A stretch of DNA of 64,000 nucleotides from Brevibacterium sp. 'Marine' (GTDB lineage: Bacteria; Actinomycetota; Actinomycetes; Actinomycetales; Brevibacteriaceae): the NCBI RefSeq assembly GCF_012844365.1, contig NZ_CP051626.1:1364001-1428000 (forward strand). The letters run 5' to 3'. Within the stretch, counting starts at the first letter, position 1. Every line of letters starts with the position of its first letter. The notes beneath the pieces are model-generated. The model ran no database searches. It was not told the DNA's origin and saw nothing but the letters and a program-made list of their open reading frames with translations. Positions 26,714 through 37,631 of the stretch are shown piece after piece. The translations under genes were made by a program, and so were the position numbers.

Positions 26714-27433
26714 TCAGGCGGATTTCTGCGTCTCCGGGCGGCGGTGCAGCCACCATGCGGCGACGATGCCGCCGGCGAATCCGAACAGGTGGCCCTGCCA
26801 GGAGATGTCGTTGGTCTGGGGCAGCATGCCGAAGATCATCGATGCGCCGTAAGTGACGAAGATGAACAGGCCGATGGCGAAGTAGATGATCTTGCGCAGC
26901 AGGTCATCGGTGAACCAGGTGCGCAGCGCGAGGTAGCCGAAGAATCCGAAGACGATGCCCGATGCGCCGACGATGTGTTGGCCGGGCAGTGTGGTCAGCC
27001 ACGCCCCGAGCCCGGAGCTGAGCGCCGTGATGCCCGTGACCGTCCAGAAACGCCGCCTGCCCTCGAAGGCGATGACGATGCCGAGGACGAGGAACGGGAA
27101 GGTATTGGCCAGCAGATGGCCGAATCCCGAATGCAGCAGCGGCGAGGTGACCAAGCCGTAGAGCGAGAGCGGATTCCATGACTGCATGCTGAAAGCGTCG
27201 AGGTCGACGGGGAGGATCGTATCGACGATCTCGATGACCCACATGACGGCCAGGACGATCAGCACCGGAGAGAACCGGGAGAGCAGATGCGGCCGGTCGA
27301 CGGTGGTGTTCAGGTGCGCGACTGGGGGATTCGCGGAACGACCGGAGCGGGGAGATCCGGAATCGGCGGAGTCAGGGCCGAAGAGGAGGCGGGATTCCTC
27401 GGCGGAGAAACGAGGGGAGTGGTCGGAGCTCAT
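26714..27433 (-). CDS. Rhomboid-family intramembrane serine protease
   Basis: 239 residues, about six membrane helices after a hydrophilic N-terminal tail. The catalytic Ser is in GASGIVFGFFGYLAL (GxSx motif), the dyad His in WQGHLFGFAGG, and LLANTFPFLVLG matches the helix 2 HxxxN-type region. Convergent with pth, 40 bases apart. Substrate unknown; cleavage of membrane-anchored proteins within the bilayer is the family function. Confidence 0.88.
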   Translation of the reverse strand: MSSDHSPRFSAEESRLLFGPDSADSGSPRSGRSANPPVAHLNTTVDRPHLLSRFSPVLIVLAVMWVIEIVDTILPVDLDAFSMQSWNPLSLYGLVTSPLLHSGFGHLLANTFPFLVLGIVIAFEGRRRFWTVTGITALSSGLGAWLTTLPGQHIVGASGIVFGFFGYLALRTWFTDDLLRKIIYFAIGLFIFVTYGASMIFGMLPQTNDISWQGHLFGFAGGIVAAWWLHRRPETQKSA

Positions 27434-27555
27434 GGTCCAATTGTGAGTGATGAAGATTGGAGAACCCCGAACATCCGGGCCGCCGGGGCAATCGTGATCG
27501 TACCGTTAGTCGCGTTATCGACTCGCAATATTCACGACCCGGCAAGTCCCTGAAA

Positions 27556-29034
27556 CTATCTGTTCCGGGACTCCGCTCTGGTCGACCCGAGGGACTTGCC
27601 GTCGGCGTCGAGGGCTTCGACGACGATCGTCGAGCCGTTCGGGGTGATGTCCGCCGCCGTCTCGAAGCCGGTGCGTTCGACCTCGGTGTTCTCGATCAGG
27701 TGCTCCTCGTCGTCTCCGCTGAGCACCCTCCACGAAGCCACCTCGGTGGCACCGTTCCAGCTCATGTGCACCCGAGTGATGTCGGCCTGCGGTCGCGACT
27801 TCGTAGCGGTCGGGGGAGCAGTCGGCTGGGCATGCCAGTCGAAGCGGTAGGCCCGGTAGTTCGATCCGCCGGTGAAGGTGAGGTCGGCGAGCAGCTTCCC
27901 GTCCTTGGAGAACTCGGAGACGTAGGGTTCCGAACCCCAGCCGAGGACGACGTTGCCGCCCGGCAGCTCCTGGAAGTTGCCCTGACTGCCCGACGAACGG
28001 TCGTCGGGGGCGGGATACTCCGTGACCACCTCGGCGCGCTTCTTCTTCTCGTCGACGTCGAGGCGCAGGCCGCGGGTGTCGCCGAGCCGAGGCGCGGCAT
28101 GGTTGTCGAACAGGGTCAGCGTTCCATCGGACCGGCGCTGGGCATCGTGCTGCCAGGCGAACTGTGCGCCGTCGCCCATCTCGAAGTCCGAGGCCTTGCC
28201 GCCCAGGACCCAGTTGAGGTCGGCGCTCGTCCGGTCGAGCTGGTAGACCGCATGAGTGTTGCGTGCCGAGACGAGCAGGGAGTTGCCGTCGTCGTCCTCG
28301 GACACGGAGTTGAGGTGGATGTAGTCGAAGGGCTCGTCCTTCGTTCCTTCCCCGTCCTTGAGCTCCGCCTCGGACTGGTCGACGGGGACGGCATCGAGGG
28401 AGTGCCACTCGAACAGAGGATCACCGGTTTCGATGTCGACCTCCTGGACGATGCCCTCCCAGGCCCAGCCGTTCCGGTCTCCGCCGACGGAGCGCAGATC
28501 CGTCTGCGTCTTCACATAGGAGATGAGAAACATTGTGTCATCGGCGGTGATGGTCGTCTCATGCAGGTCGGAGGTGTCCTTGGGGAGCTCTCCGCCCATG
28601 CCGACACGGGCGATCTCCTGATACGAGGTGTCGAGGACGACGACCTCACCGGCGGTGTGCGGGGTCTCGGCCAGCCCCTCCCACCAGGTGAGCACCGGCT
28701 GCCCCTGATACTCCTGGACGCGCAGATCCCACAGTGCCTCGGCCTCGTCTCGAATCCACACCGGGTCACCGGCGGAGTCGAGGATGAGGCCGCCCACCCA
28801 GGACTTGTCGTCGGTCTGCGTCTGTCCCTTCGGAGCGAGGAACGTCTCCAGATCTCCGTCGTCGTCGGGGAAGGACCCTGAGTCGATGTCGACCTTCGGC
28901 GGGGCGAGTTCGGGGCGGGAGTGGAAGTCCCAGCGTTCGGCGACGGCGACGTCGTCATCGGCATCGGCCGTGCACCCGGTGAGCAGGAGAACCGCTGCGG
29001 CCAAGCCTGATAGGACTGTTCTCTTCATCGGCAT
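27556..29034 (-). CDS. Arylsulfotransferase (ASST)-family lipoprotein
   Basis: 492 residues. A lipoprotein signal peptide (KRTVLSGLAAAVLLLTGC) anchors the protein outside the cell. The rest is a beta-propeller-like fold with ASST-family stretches: DLHETTITADDTMFLISY, FDYIHLNSVSEDDDGNSLLV, WQHDAQRRSDGTLTLFDNHA and GNVVLGWGSEPYVSEF. HxN and WQHD positions resemble the catalytic His region of arylsulfotransferases, but many members lack proven activity. Two in-frame ATGs, 29034 and 29028. Confidence 0.83.
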   Translation of the reverse strand: MPMKRTVLSGLAAAVLLLTGCTADADDDVAVAERWDFHSRPELAPPKVDIDSGSFPDDDGDLETFLAPKGQTQTDDKSWVGGLILDSAGDPVWIRDEAEALWDLRVQEYQGQPVLTWWEGLAETPHTAGEVVVLDTSYQEIARVGMGGELPKDTSDLHETTITADDTMFLISYVKTQTDLRSVGGDRNGWAWEGIVQEVDIETGDPLFEWHSLDAVPVDQSEAELKDGEGTKDEPFDYIHLNSVSEDDDGNSLLVSARNTHAVYQLDRTSADLNWVLGGKASDFEMGDGAQFAWQHDAQRRSDGTLTLFDNHAAPRLGDTRGLRLDVDEKKKRAEVVTEYPAPDDRSSGSQGNFQELPGGNVVLGWGSEPYVSEFSKDGKLLADLTFTGGSNYRAYRFDWHAQPTAPPTATKSRPQADITRVHMSWNGATEVASWRVLSGDDEEHLIENTEVERTGFETAADITPNGSTIVVEALDADGKSLGSTRAESRNR

Positions 29035-29119
29035 ATGCTCATCTTCACACGTTTTCGACCCCCGCGCCCTTCAGCCGTTTCGAATCGGGCACCGAATGTG
29101 TCGTGTCAGCTGCGTGGCC

Positions 29120-29125
29120 TAGACT
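29120..29125 (+). promoter_or_regulatory. -10 box of leaderless mfd transcript
   Basis: TAGACT ends 6 bases before the GTG at 29132. Same hexamer and spacing as before purN; no ribosome binding site is present. Confidence 0.5.
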
Positions 29126-29131
29126 GTTCGG

Positions 29132-32100
29132 GTGCTCAACGGACTTGATCTCACCCGCCGGAATCCCACCATCACCGAACTCGTCGCGGCCTTCAACGAC
29201 GCGAACACCGCCGGTGGCACGATCGCGGCGATCAAGGGACTGTGGCCGTCGATCCTGCGCCGCACCGTCACCACCGACGGGGCCTCTGCGCCGCAGCTCA
29301 TCGTCACGGCCACGACGCGTGAGGCCGAAGACCTCACCCAGGCGCTCGCCGACTGGGTGCCGTCGGCGTCGATCGCGATCTTCCCCAGCTGGGAGACCCT
29401 GCCGCACGAGAAGCTGTCGCCGCGTTCGGACACCGTCGGTCAGCGTCTCGAGGTGCTGCGCCGCCTGGCCCATCCCACTCCCGGTCGGGAACTGACCTTC
29501 ATCATCGCGCCCGTGCGCGCGTTCCTCCAACCCCTGGCCAAGGGGCTCGGCGACATCGAACCGGTCGAGCTCGCCGTCGGCGACGAATATGAGATCGATG
29601 CGCTGGCCGAACGGCTCACCGAACTCGCCTACTCCCGCGTCGACATGGTCTCCCGACGCGGCGAATTCGCGGTCCGCGGCGGAATCGTCGATATCTTCCC
29701 GGCCACCTCGGAGCGGGCGCTGCGTGTGGAGTTCTTCGGCGACGAGGTCGACGAGATCCGCGAATTCTCCGTCAGTGACCAGCGCTCAGTACCCGCCGAA
29801 GACGGTGACGAACCCCTGCGCTTGTCGGCACCGCCGTGCCGGGAGCTGCTCCTGACCGATTCGGTGCGGAAGAGGGCCGCAGAACTCGCCGAGGAGGTCC
29901 CCAGCGCCGCCGATATGCTCGACAAGATCGCTGGCGGAGTCGCCGTCGAAGGCATGGAGTCGCTCACCGCCGTCCTCGCCGACGGGATGGAGCCGATCAT
30001 CGCTCTGCTGCCGGCCGGATCGAAGATCATCATCACCGAACCAGAACGCGTCGAGGCCCGCGCCGCGGATCTCGTGGAGACGACGAACGAATTCCTCGAA
30101 GCCGCCTGGACCGGAGCCGCCGGTGGGGGAGAGACCCCGATCGACCTGTCGGCCGCCAGCTTCCGCACCGTGACCGAGATGGCCGAGGGCGCTCGCCTCA
30201 TCGGCTTGGCCTGGTGGGAGATCGGCGGATTCGCCGCCGACGAGGAACTCGCCGGCCCCGAGGAGAACATCTTCTCCGTTCCCGCGCGCATCCCGAAGGG
30301 CTATGCCGGCGACGTCGAGGCGATCCTCGCCGACGTCAAAGGACTCATCCACGACAGGTGGCGCGTCCTCGTGCTCACCGAGGGCCAGGGGCCCGGCCGA
30401 CGCATGGTCGAGGTGTTCTCCGAAGCCGGAGTGCCCGCCACCTTCGTCGATGACCCCACCGATCTGCCCGAAGCCCTGGTGACCGTGACGACAGCCGCCT
30501 CCTTCGGCGGATTCGTCTTCGACGATCTCAAACTCGCCGTGCTCACCGAGGCCGATGTGCTCGGTCGGGCGGCGGCCACCTCGACGCGGGACATGCGCAA
30601 GCTGCCCACCCGCCGTCGGCGCAACCAGGTCGACCCGCTCAATCTGGCACCCGGCGACTACGTCGTCCACGACCAGCATGGTGTCGGGCGATTCGTCGAA
30701 ATGACGCAGCGGACCGCGGGCAAGGGTGCGAACAAGCACACCCGCGAATACCTCATCATCGAATACGCACCCGCCAAACGCGGACAGCCCGGCGACCGCC
30801 TCTACGTTCCCAGCGATGCGCTCGACCAGGTCACCCGCTATGTCGGCGGGGAGAGCCCGAACCTCAACAAGATGGGCGGCGCCGACTGGCAGACGACGAA
30901 GGCGAAGGCCCGCAAGGCAGTCAAGGAGATCGCCGGGGAACTCATCCGCCTGTATTCCGCCCGCCAGGCCACCGTCGGCCACGCGTTCGGGCCCGACACC
31001 CCCTGGCAGCGCGAACTCGAGGACGCCTTCCACTATGTGGAGACGGCCGACCAGCTGACCACCATCGACGAGGTCAAGTCGGACATGGAGAAGACCGTGC
31101 CGATGGACCGTCTGATCTGCGGCGATGTGGGCTACGGGAAGACGGAGATCGCGGTCCGTGCCGCGTTCAAGGCGATCCAGGAGGGCAAACAGGTCGCCGT
31201 GCTCGTGCCGACGACGCTGCTCGTCCAACAGCACTATGAGACCTTCGCCGAACGCTACTCGGGATTCCCCGTGACCATCGGCGCTCTCTCCCGGTTCCAG
31301 ACCAAACAGGAATCGGAGAAGGTCAAGGAGGATCTGGCCGACGGCAGACTCGACCTCGTCATCGGCACCCACCGGCTGCTCAGCGGCGAAGTGCGGTTCA
31401 AGGAACTCGGGCTCGTCATCATCGACGAGGAGCAGCGCTTCGGCGTCGAACACAAGGAGACGCTCAAGGCGCTGCGGACGAACGTCGACGTCCTCGCCAT
31501 GTCGGCGACCCCGATCCCGCGCACCCTCGAAATGGCCGTGACCGGCATCCGCGAGATGTCGACCCTGGCCACACCGCCGGAAGAGCGGCACCCGGTGCTG
31601 ACCTATGTGGGCAAACGCGAAGACAAGCAGATCAAGGCAGCGATCCGCCGCGAACTCATGCGCGAAGGCCAGGTCTTCTACATCCACAACAGGGTCCGCG
31701 ATATCGAAGCCGTTGCCGGTCACATCGCCGAAATGGTGCCCGAGGCGCGAATCGCCATCGCCCACGGCAAGATGAACGAGACGCGACTCGAACAGGTCAT
31801 CGTCGACTTCTGGGAGAAGAAGTACGACGTGCTCGTGTGCACGACGATCGTCGAAACAGGAATCGACATCGCCAACGCGAACACGCTGATCATCGACAAT
31901 GCGGACCGCTACGGACTCTCTCAGCTCCATCAGCTGCGCGGACGTGTGGGCCGTGGACGCGAACGCGCCTACGCCTACTTCCTCTACCCGCCGGACACGC
32001 AGCTGACCGAGACCGCACACGACCGTCTGACGACCCTGGCCGCGCACACCGAACTGGGAGCCGGAATGCAGGTGGCGATGAAGGACCTCGAGATCCGCGG

Positions 32101-32731
32101 AGCCGGCAACCTGCTCGGCGGTCAGCAGTCGGGCCATATCGAAGGTGTGGGCTTCGACCTCTACGTTCGGCTCGTCGGCGAGGCCGTGGCGAAGTTCCGC
32201 GGTGAGGAGACCGAACCCGAGGCCGACATGCGCATCGAACTGCCCGTCGACGCCCACCTGCCGGCCGACTACGTCGATCACGAACGACTGCGACTCGAGG
32301 CCTACCGAAAGCTGGCCGCAGCGACCGACGAAGCACAGCTGCAGGAGGTCCTCGACGAACTCACCGACCGCTACGGCCCCTATCCGGAACCCGTCGGTGT
32401 CCTCGCCGATGTGGCCAGGCTGCGCATCCGCGCCCGAGCCTCCGGGGTCAACGACATCGTCATGCAGGGCAACTTCATCCGCTTCGGGCCCGTCGAACTC
32501 TCCGACTCCCAAGTGGTCCGGCTCAAACGTCTGTATCCGAAGTCGCTGCTCAAACCGGCGCTGCGCTCGGTCCTCGTGCCCAAACCGATGGCAGGCAGCG
32601 GATTCGACACCAAGGAGATGACCGACTCTGACATCCTGCGGTGGGCACACCAGTTCCTCGACGCGATCCTGCCGGTCATCGAGTCCGAAGCCACTGAGAT
32701 CAAGGAGACCGGTGCCGCGAGCAACGGTTGA
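29132..32731 (+). CDS. mfd: Transcription-repair coupling factor
   Basis: Removes RNA polymerase stalled at DNA lesions and recruits UvrA. 1199 residues with the full domain set: UvrB-like N-terminal region (FPSWETLPHEKLSPRSDTVG, SRRGEFAVRGGIVDIFPA), the RNA polymerase-interacting domain starting near 508 (GDYVVHDQHGVGRFVEM), the RecG-like translocase with Walker A GDVGYGKTEIA near 664 and DEEQ near 765, and the C-terminal TRCF domain (RIELPVDAHLPADYV). GTG start. Confidence 0.97.
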   Translation: MLNGLDLTRRNPTITELVAAFNDANTAGGTIAAIKGLWPSILRRTVTTDGASAPQLIVTATTREAEDLTQALADWVPSASIAIFPSWETLPHEKLSPRSDTVGQRLEVLRRLAHPTPGRELTFIIAPVRAFLQPLAKGLGDIEPVELAVGDEYEIDALAERLTELAYSRVDMVSRRGEFAVRGGIVDIFPATSERALRVEFFGDEVDEIREFSVSDQRSVPAEDGDEPLRLSAPPCRELLLTDSVRKRAAELAEEVPSAADMLDKIAGGVAVEGMESLTAVLADGMEPIIALLPAGSKIIITEPERVEARAADLVETTNEFLEAAWTGAAGGGETPIDLSAASFRTVTEMAEGARLIGLAWWEIGGFAADEELAGPEENIFSVPARIPKGYAGDVEAILADVKGLIHDRWRVLVLTEGQGPGRRMVEVFSEAGVPATFVDDPTDLPEALVTVTTAASFGGFVFDDLKLAVLTEADVLGRAAATSTRDMRKLPTRRRRNQVDPLNLAPGDYVVHDQHGVGRFVEMTQRTAGKGANKHTREYLIIEYAPAKRGQPGDRLYVPSDALDQVTRYVGGESPNLNKMGGADWQTTKAKARKAVKEIAGELIRLYSARQATVGHAFGPDTPWQRELEDAFHYVETADQLTTIDEVKSDMEKTVPMDRLICGDVGYGKTEIAVRAAFKAIQEGKQVAVLVPTTLLVQQHYETFAERYSGFPVTIGALSRFQTKQESEKVKEDLADGRLDLVIGTHRLLSGEVRFKELGLVIIDEEQRFGVEHKETLKALRTNVDVLAMSATPIPRTLEMAVTGIREMSTLATPPEERHPVLTYVGKREDKQIKAAIRRELMREGQVFYIHNRVRDIEAVAGHIAEMVPEARIAIAHGKMNETRLEQVIVDFWEKKYDVLVCTTIVETGIDIANANTLIIDNADRYGLSQLHQLRGRVGRGRERAYAYFLYPPDTQLTETAHDRLTTLAAHTELGAGMQVAMKDLEIRGAGNLLGGQQSGHIEGVGFDLYVRLVGEAVAKFRGEETEPEADMRIELPVDAHLPADYVDHERLRLEAYRKLAAATDEAQLQEVLDELTDRYGPYPEPVGVLADVARLRIRARASGVNDIVMQGNFIRFGPVELSDSQVVRLKRLYPKSLLKPALRSVLVPKPMAGSGFDTKEMTDSDILRWAHQFLDAILPVIESEATEIKETGAASNG

Positions 32732-32851
32732 GAACTCGCCGACTGTTCATCGTCGACCGTCCCACGTGCCCGTGCAGTGGCGTAGAGTGCGAAGCGCGGA
32801 GGCATCCGCAGCAAGTGCCACTCACGCAGCTGTCTACTAAGGAGTATCCCC

Positions 32852-33046
32852 ATGGGTGTTGACGACAAGTTCGAGAACAAGGCCGAAGATCTCGGCGGTC
32901 GTGCCAAGGAGACCGTCGGTGATGTGACCGGTGATGACGAACTCAAGGCCGAAGGCGCCACCGATCAGCTCAAGGCCAAGGCCAAGGATGTCGGCGAGTC
33001 CGTCAAGGACCTCGGCGCAACGGTCAAGGACAAATTCTCGAAGTGA
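32852..33046 (+). CDS. CsbD-family stress-response protein
   Basis: 64-residue hydrophilic protein: DKFENKAEDLGGRAKETVGD then TGDDELKAEG, the CsbD signature (bundle of helices rich in Lys, Glu, Asp). CsbD proteins are typically sigma-B or general-stress induced; molecular function is unknown. ATG 32852 has a good AAGGAG site. A TAGAGT hexamer near 32784 could be its -10. Confidence 0.88.
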   Translation: MGVDDKFENKAEDLGGRAKETVGDVTGDDELKAEGATDQLKAKAKDVGESVKDLGATVKDKFSK

Positions 33047-33058
33047 CCGGCGAACCGG

Positions 33059-33082
33059 CCCTCACCGTTGTTGCGGTGAGGG
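33059..33082 (+). terminator. Terminator after the CsbD gene
   Basis: 9-bp stem CCCTCACCG/CGGTGAGGG (33059-33067 with 33074-33082), 6-base loop, followed by TCTTT. Confidence 0.75.
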
Positions 33083-33109
33083 TCTTTCGTGCCGGCAGGA
33101 GGATCTTTC

Positions 33110-33616
33110 GTGGGTGAACGTGACGAGCAGAGCTCGGTCGAACAGGGAACGGACTGGACTGGGCCGGGGCCGGGACAGGTCGAACCGCGACTGCAAGCGG
33201 TGATCGACGCGATGGCGACTCTGCGGCGACGCTGCCCCTGGTCGAGCCGGCAGGATCACCAGAGCCTGGAGAAATACGCTCGGGAGGAGACCGACGAACT
33301 CATCGACGCTCTCGAAGAATTCACGACAGAACCCACTCCTGAGAACCGGGCGGCCGTCATCGAAGAGCTCGGCGACGTGTTCTACCAGGTGCTCTTCCAC
33401 TCCGCCCTGCTCGATGAGAGCAGCGGGCACGCATACGGGCACAGCCTCGGCGCCATCATCGATGGCCTCGAGGCCAAACTCATCCGTCGTCATCCCCTGG
33501 CGTTCACCGATGATTCCGGGGACGAGATGGCATCGTTGGACGAGGTCGAACGCGAGTACCGTCGGATCAAAGCAGAGGAGAAGGCCGCGGTGCGGGACGA
33601 GGGCAGAACCCCATGA
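33110..33616 (+). CDS. mazG: MazG-family nucleoside triphosphate pyrophosphohydrolase
   Basis: 168 residues from the GTG at 33110, chosen because AGGAGG lies 7 bases upstream; a GTG at 33089 is in frame but inside the preceding terminator. The MazG signature is present: RRRCPWSSRQDHQSLEKYAR, EETDELIDAL (metal-binding ExxE) and EELGDVFYQVLFH. It hydrolyses NTPs/dNTPs to monophosphates, a house-cleaning role. A single MazG domain, so shorter than the E. coli two-domain protein. Position between mfd and eno is as in Mycobacterium. Confidence 0.88.
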   Translation: MGERDEQSSVEQGTDWTGPGPGQVEPRLQAVIDAMATLRRRCPWSSRQDHQSLEKYAREETDELIDALEEFTTEPTPENRAAVIEELGDVFYQVLFHSALLDESSGHAYGHSLGAIIDGLEAKLIRRHPLAFTDDSGDEMASLDEVEREYRRIKAEEKAAVRDEGRTP

Positions 33617-34455
33617 GTCTGGAGAGACTCGCGATCGAAGGCACCTTCAATTTCCGTGACCTCGGAGGACCCGCCACCGAGGCAGGGGAGCATCGAGTGC
33701 GATCCGGGAAGGTGTTCCGTGCTGACGGTCTGGCGCAGCTGAGCGATCGGGGGCGTGCGGACATCGGCGGACTCGGCATCGGCACAGTCATCGATCTGCG
33801 TGATATCGGCGAGCGGGCGAAGCTGCCCGATGCGCTCGATGGACTCGACGTCCGTCTTATCGAGCTGCCTGTCTTCGACGATCATTTCTTCCCCAGCCGA
33901 CCGCTGAGCAGGGAAGAGATGGAAGCCGCCGCCGAGGCGACCGGAATGGATCTGCGCGACCGGAGCCTCGGCCGCATCTACGAACTCATGATCGTCCACT
34001 TCGGCCACCGACTGGCAGCCGCCGTCGATCTGATCGCCGAACACTGCACCGAAGGCGTGGTTTTCCACTGCTCTGCCGGGAAGGATCGCACCGGCGTGAT
34101 CGGAGCGTTCCTGCTCGACCTCCTCGGCGTGGGACGACAGGAGATCGTCGCCGAATACGCCATCACCTCCACCCATCTGTCCGGGGGTTTCTTGGAAGCG
34201 ATCACCCGGAACTTCTCCGATGCCGGGATCTCCGGCAACCTCGCCCAGACCGCCACCGCTGCTCCTCCCGAACTCATGCACGAGGTCCTCGATCGGATCG
34301 CAGCCGAGCACGGGGCCGCCTCGGCGAAGGACGGGGGAGTGCCAGGGGGAGTCGAAGCCTATCTGCTCGCGCACGGGATGGACCCGGCGACGCCCGAACG
34401 ACTGCGGCACTGCCTGCTCGAGTCCGAGTCCAACCGGGGCTCGGACCGAGGGTGA
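33613..34455 (+). CDS. Tyrosine-protein phosphatase (PF13350 type)
   Basis: 280 residues. The N-terminal GTFNFRDLGG motif is typical of the Y_phosphatase3 / PtpB-like group. The P-loop HCSAGKDRTG gives nucleophile Cys153 and Arg159, and DLRDIGERAKLPD matches the general region before it. Substrate may be phosphotyrosine, phosphoserine or phosphoinositide in this family. Its ATG overlaps the mazG stop. Inserted between mazG and eno relative to Mycobacterium, where a lipoprotein gene sits. Confidence 0.87.
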   Translation: MSLERLAIEGTFNFRDLGGPATEAGEHRVRSGKVFRADGLAQLSDRGRADIGGLGIGTVIDLRDIGERAKLPDALDGLDVRLIELPVFDDHFFPSRPLSREEMEAAAEATGMDLRDRSLGRIYELMIVHFGHRLAAAVDLIAEHCTEGVVFHCSAGKDRTGVIGAFLLDLLGVGRQEIVAEYAITSTHLSGGFLEAITRNFSDAGISGNLAQTATAAPPELMHEVLDRIAAEHGAASAKDGGVPGGVEAYLLAHGMDPATPERLRHCLLESESNRGSDRG

Positions 34456-34477
34456 GCCCGGACGCGCGGTGCATTAA

Positions 34478-35812
<1,335 letters not shown>

Positions 35813-36201
35813 GGTCAGCAGGGCCCTGAACTCCCCGAGGCGGGGCCGGACGATCACATCGATCTCCGGTCCCGCCTCGGCGCTATTCACGTCGGCCTCC
35901 CCACCTCATGGTCTCCCACACCTGCCTGCCGCGATGATTCCCTGCTGCCGGTAGTCGGTTTTCGTGCCACCATCTGTCACCAGTCGTCTCAATTCCGCCC
36001 TTTGGCGGCTAACCTGCGCATTCCTCGCAAATGTCACCGGTGCACTACTCTGACGAGAGACTACGGGTGAGGGGTGGTCGAGCACCTGTAGAAGTTGCCG
36101 TCAACGGTGAGGGATGAAACTCCGCAGATCGCGCGATTCGAGACTGCGTGCTCGACGCAATGGGAGTGTGTGACAGCAGCGGTGCGGGATGCGACATCGA
36201 T
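35813..36201. other. Intergenic region after enolase
   Basis: 389 bases without a credible gene. The first 70 bases hold the enolase terminator. The remainder is less GC-rich, with stop codons in all frames that I followed, and shows no recognisable RNA or operator. The minus-strand DUF559 gene ends at its right edge. Confidence 0.5.
35835..35880 (+). terminator. Enolase terminator
   Basis: 16-base arms matching at 15 positions with one G-T pair (35835-35850 with 35865-35880) around a 14-base loop, 22 bases after the stop. Confidence 0.75.
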
Positions 36202-37209
36202 TCAGGCGGTGGCGTTCTGCGCGCGGCGGATGGCGAAGAGGATGTCATGGAACTTCGCCTCTTCGAACAGTTCCTTCCAACTGATCCGAATCACCTGCCA
36301 ACCCTGGTCGCGCAGCCACTGCTCACGGCGACGTTCCGCTTCGAGCTCTTGTCGGGGAACACCTGAGCCCAGATAGAGCTTGCCGATGCCGTCGATCTCG
36401 ATGATGAGACGCGCCCGGCGGTGACAGAAGTCGACGCGGATATCGCGCCTCAACGAATCGGCATGAAATGTGACTTGGGGCTCCAGCCCCGTGATGCCGT
36501 GTTCGTAGAATCGCACGGCGGCGACCGCCTCGGCGGGGGATTCGCGACGGGAATCAGCCAGATCGATGGCCAACCGCACTTTCGAGCCGTTGCGCTTCTC
36601 CAGACATTGGGCGAGGGTCGTGAGGATCGTCTCTCTGCTCGTCAGCTCTCGGTGCAGCGCATCATCGATCATGGGCACGGAGACGTCGAGGTTGTAGCTG
36701 CGGGCGACGTCGATGAGTGTGCGTTCGAGCGTGGTGAGCTCGGCACCCCCGATCGTGGCGCGATGAGCCTGGGGAATCTGATTGCCGCGGACATGGATGC
36801 TCTTGAAGCGACGGTTGACGCCGGGACGGACGACCTCGATCTGGTGTGTGACGGGGTAGGCGACCGGCAGGCCGTGGATGAGAGCCGCCGAGATGTGCGA
36901 GTAGATCTCCTCCGGCGGGTCGGGTTTCGAATCGTCCGTTCTCTGATCGGCCCGTTGGCTGAAGTGCCCAGACAGAGAAGCGTTGAGTTCGTTGACCTCG
37001 TCGCGGATGTCGCCGTGGTCGATGAAGACCTCATGGATCCGCTCGTCGATGCTGGCCCAGAGAGGGCGGTGGAAGTCTCGCTCGCAGACTCGGCTGACCA
37101 AGTACATGCCGCGTGAGAGTCTGCGCAGACAACAGGCACGGGCGCGTCGGATGTCCGCGTGGTTGAATCCGAGTCGGACGATTTCCTCGGTGCTCAGCAG
37201 TTTGTACAT
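36202..37209 (-). CDS. AbiEi-like / DUF559 endonuclease-fold protein
   Basis: 335 residues. The N-terminal part looks like the winged-helix region found in AbiEi-type antitoxin-like proteins (STEEIVRLGFNHADIRRA, RRLSRGMYLV). The C-terminal part is a DUF559/Vsr-type PD-(D/E)XK fold: E in SPAEAVAA, D in RVDFCHRR, ExD in IIEIDG, then REQWLRDQGWQVIRISW. Common as a lone gene in actinobacteria; no AbiEii-type toxin is adjacent, so a toxin-antitoxin role is not supported. DNA binding or cleavage is a reasonable guess. Confidence 0.8.
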   Translation of the reverse strand: MYKLLSTEEIVRLGFNHADIRRARACCLRRLSRGMYLVSRVCERDFHRPLWASIDERIHEVFIDHGDIRDEVNELNASLSGHFSQRADQRTDDSKPDPPEEIYSHISAALIHGLPVAYPVTHQIEVVRPGVNRRFKSIHVRGNQIPQAHRATIGGAELTTLERTLIDVARSYNLDVSVPMIDDALHRELTSRETILTTLAQCLEKRNGSKVRLAIDLADSRRESPAEAVAAVRFYEHGITGLEPQVTFHADSLRRDIRVDFCHRRARLIIEIDGIGKLYLGSGVPRQELEAERRREQWLRDQGWQVIRISWKELFEEAKFHDILFAIRRAQNATA

Positions 37210-37631
37210 GTCACTAAAATGCGCCTAATCACAACAAAAGACAATAGATCACTCTTGCATTGTGGATAACCTTGTGGATAGTCGAGGTTTGCGCGGAGCG
37301 ACCGGCAGGCATCGGAGACCCGAGGGCGGGAGATTGCGGGCATACATCACCGTTAGCCGCATAACCCAGTGCAGGAACGAGGGGGTTTGCCGTGAACGGT
37401 GTGGGGTGCGTTGCCAGGTGTAGGAGAAGCGGCCGCCGGGAGGAGGTGGCGGTAAAGGTGAAGGGGAGGCTCCGGATGCAGAGGGTCAGCGAGCACGCTG
37501 CAACGTGATGGAAGATACGTGGGAATCGAACACGCCACGGGTCCGAAATCCTCGCGCAGAGAATGCGGACACGGCACACTTGGAGATGTTGCGACACTCT
37601 TCCCCGATCCCCAGTCGCAGAGGAAAGAAGC
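37210..37631. other. Intergenic region upstream of divIC
   Basis: 422 bases between the divergent DUF559 gene and divIC. The left 60 bases are AT-rich and may hold the DUF559 promoter. Two DnaA-box-like sequences follow at 37261-37282. From 37320 on I see no gene, hairpin or clear promoter except the GAGGAAAGAAG ribosome binding site of divIC at its end. Confidence 0.5.
37261..37282. promoter_or_regulatory. Two adjacent DnaA-box-like sequences
   Basis: TGTGGATAA (37261-37269) is the exact complement of the DnaA box TTATCCACA. TGTGGATAG (37274-37282) differs at one position, in the same orientation and 13 bases apart. They border an AT-rich stretch. No other replication gene is in the window, so this is not oriC; a DnaA-regulated site is possible. 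Confidence 0.35.

Noticed and set aside
29786..32650. 954-codon open frame antisense to mfd
   Set aside because: A codon-bias shadow: composition is rich in Val, Asp, Gly and His without any domain, and mfd is complete on the other strand.
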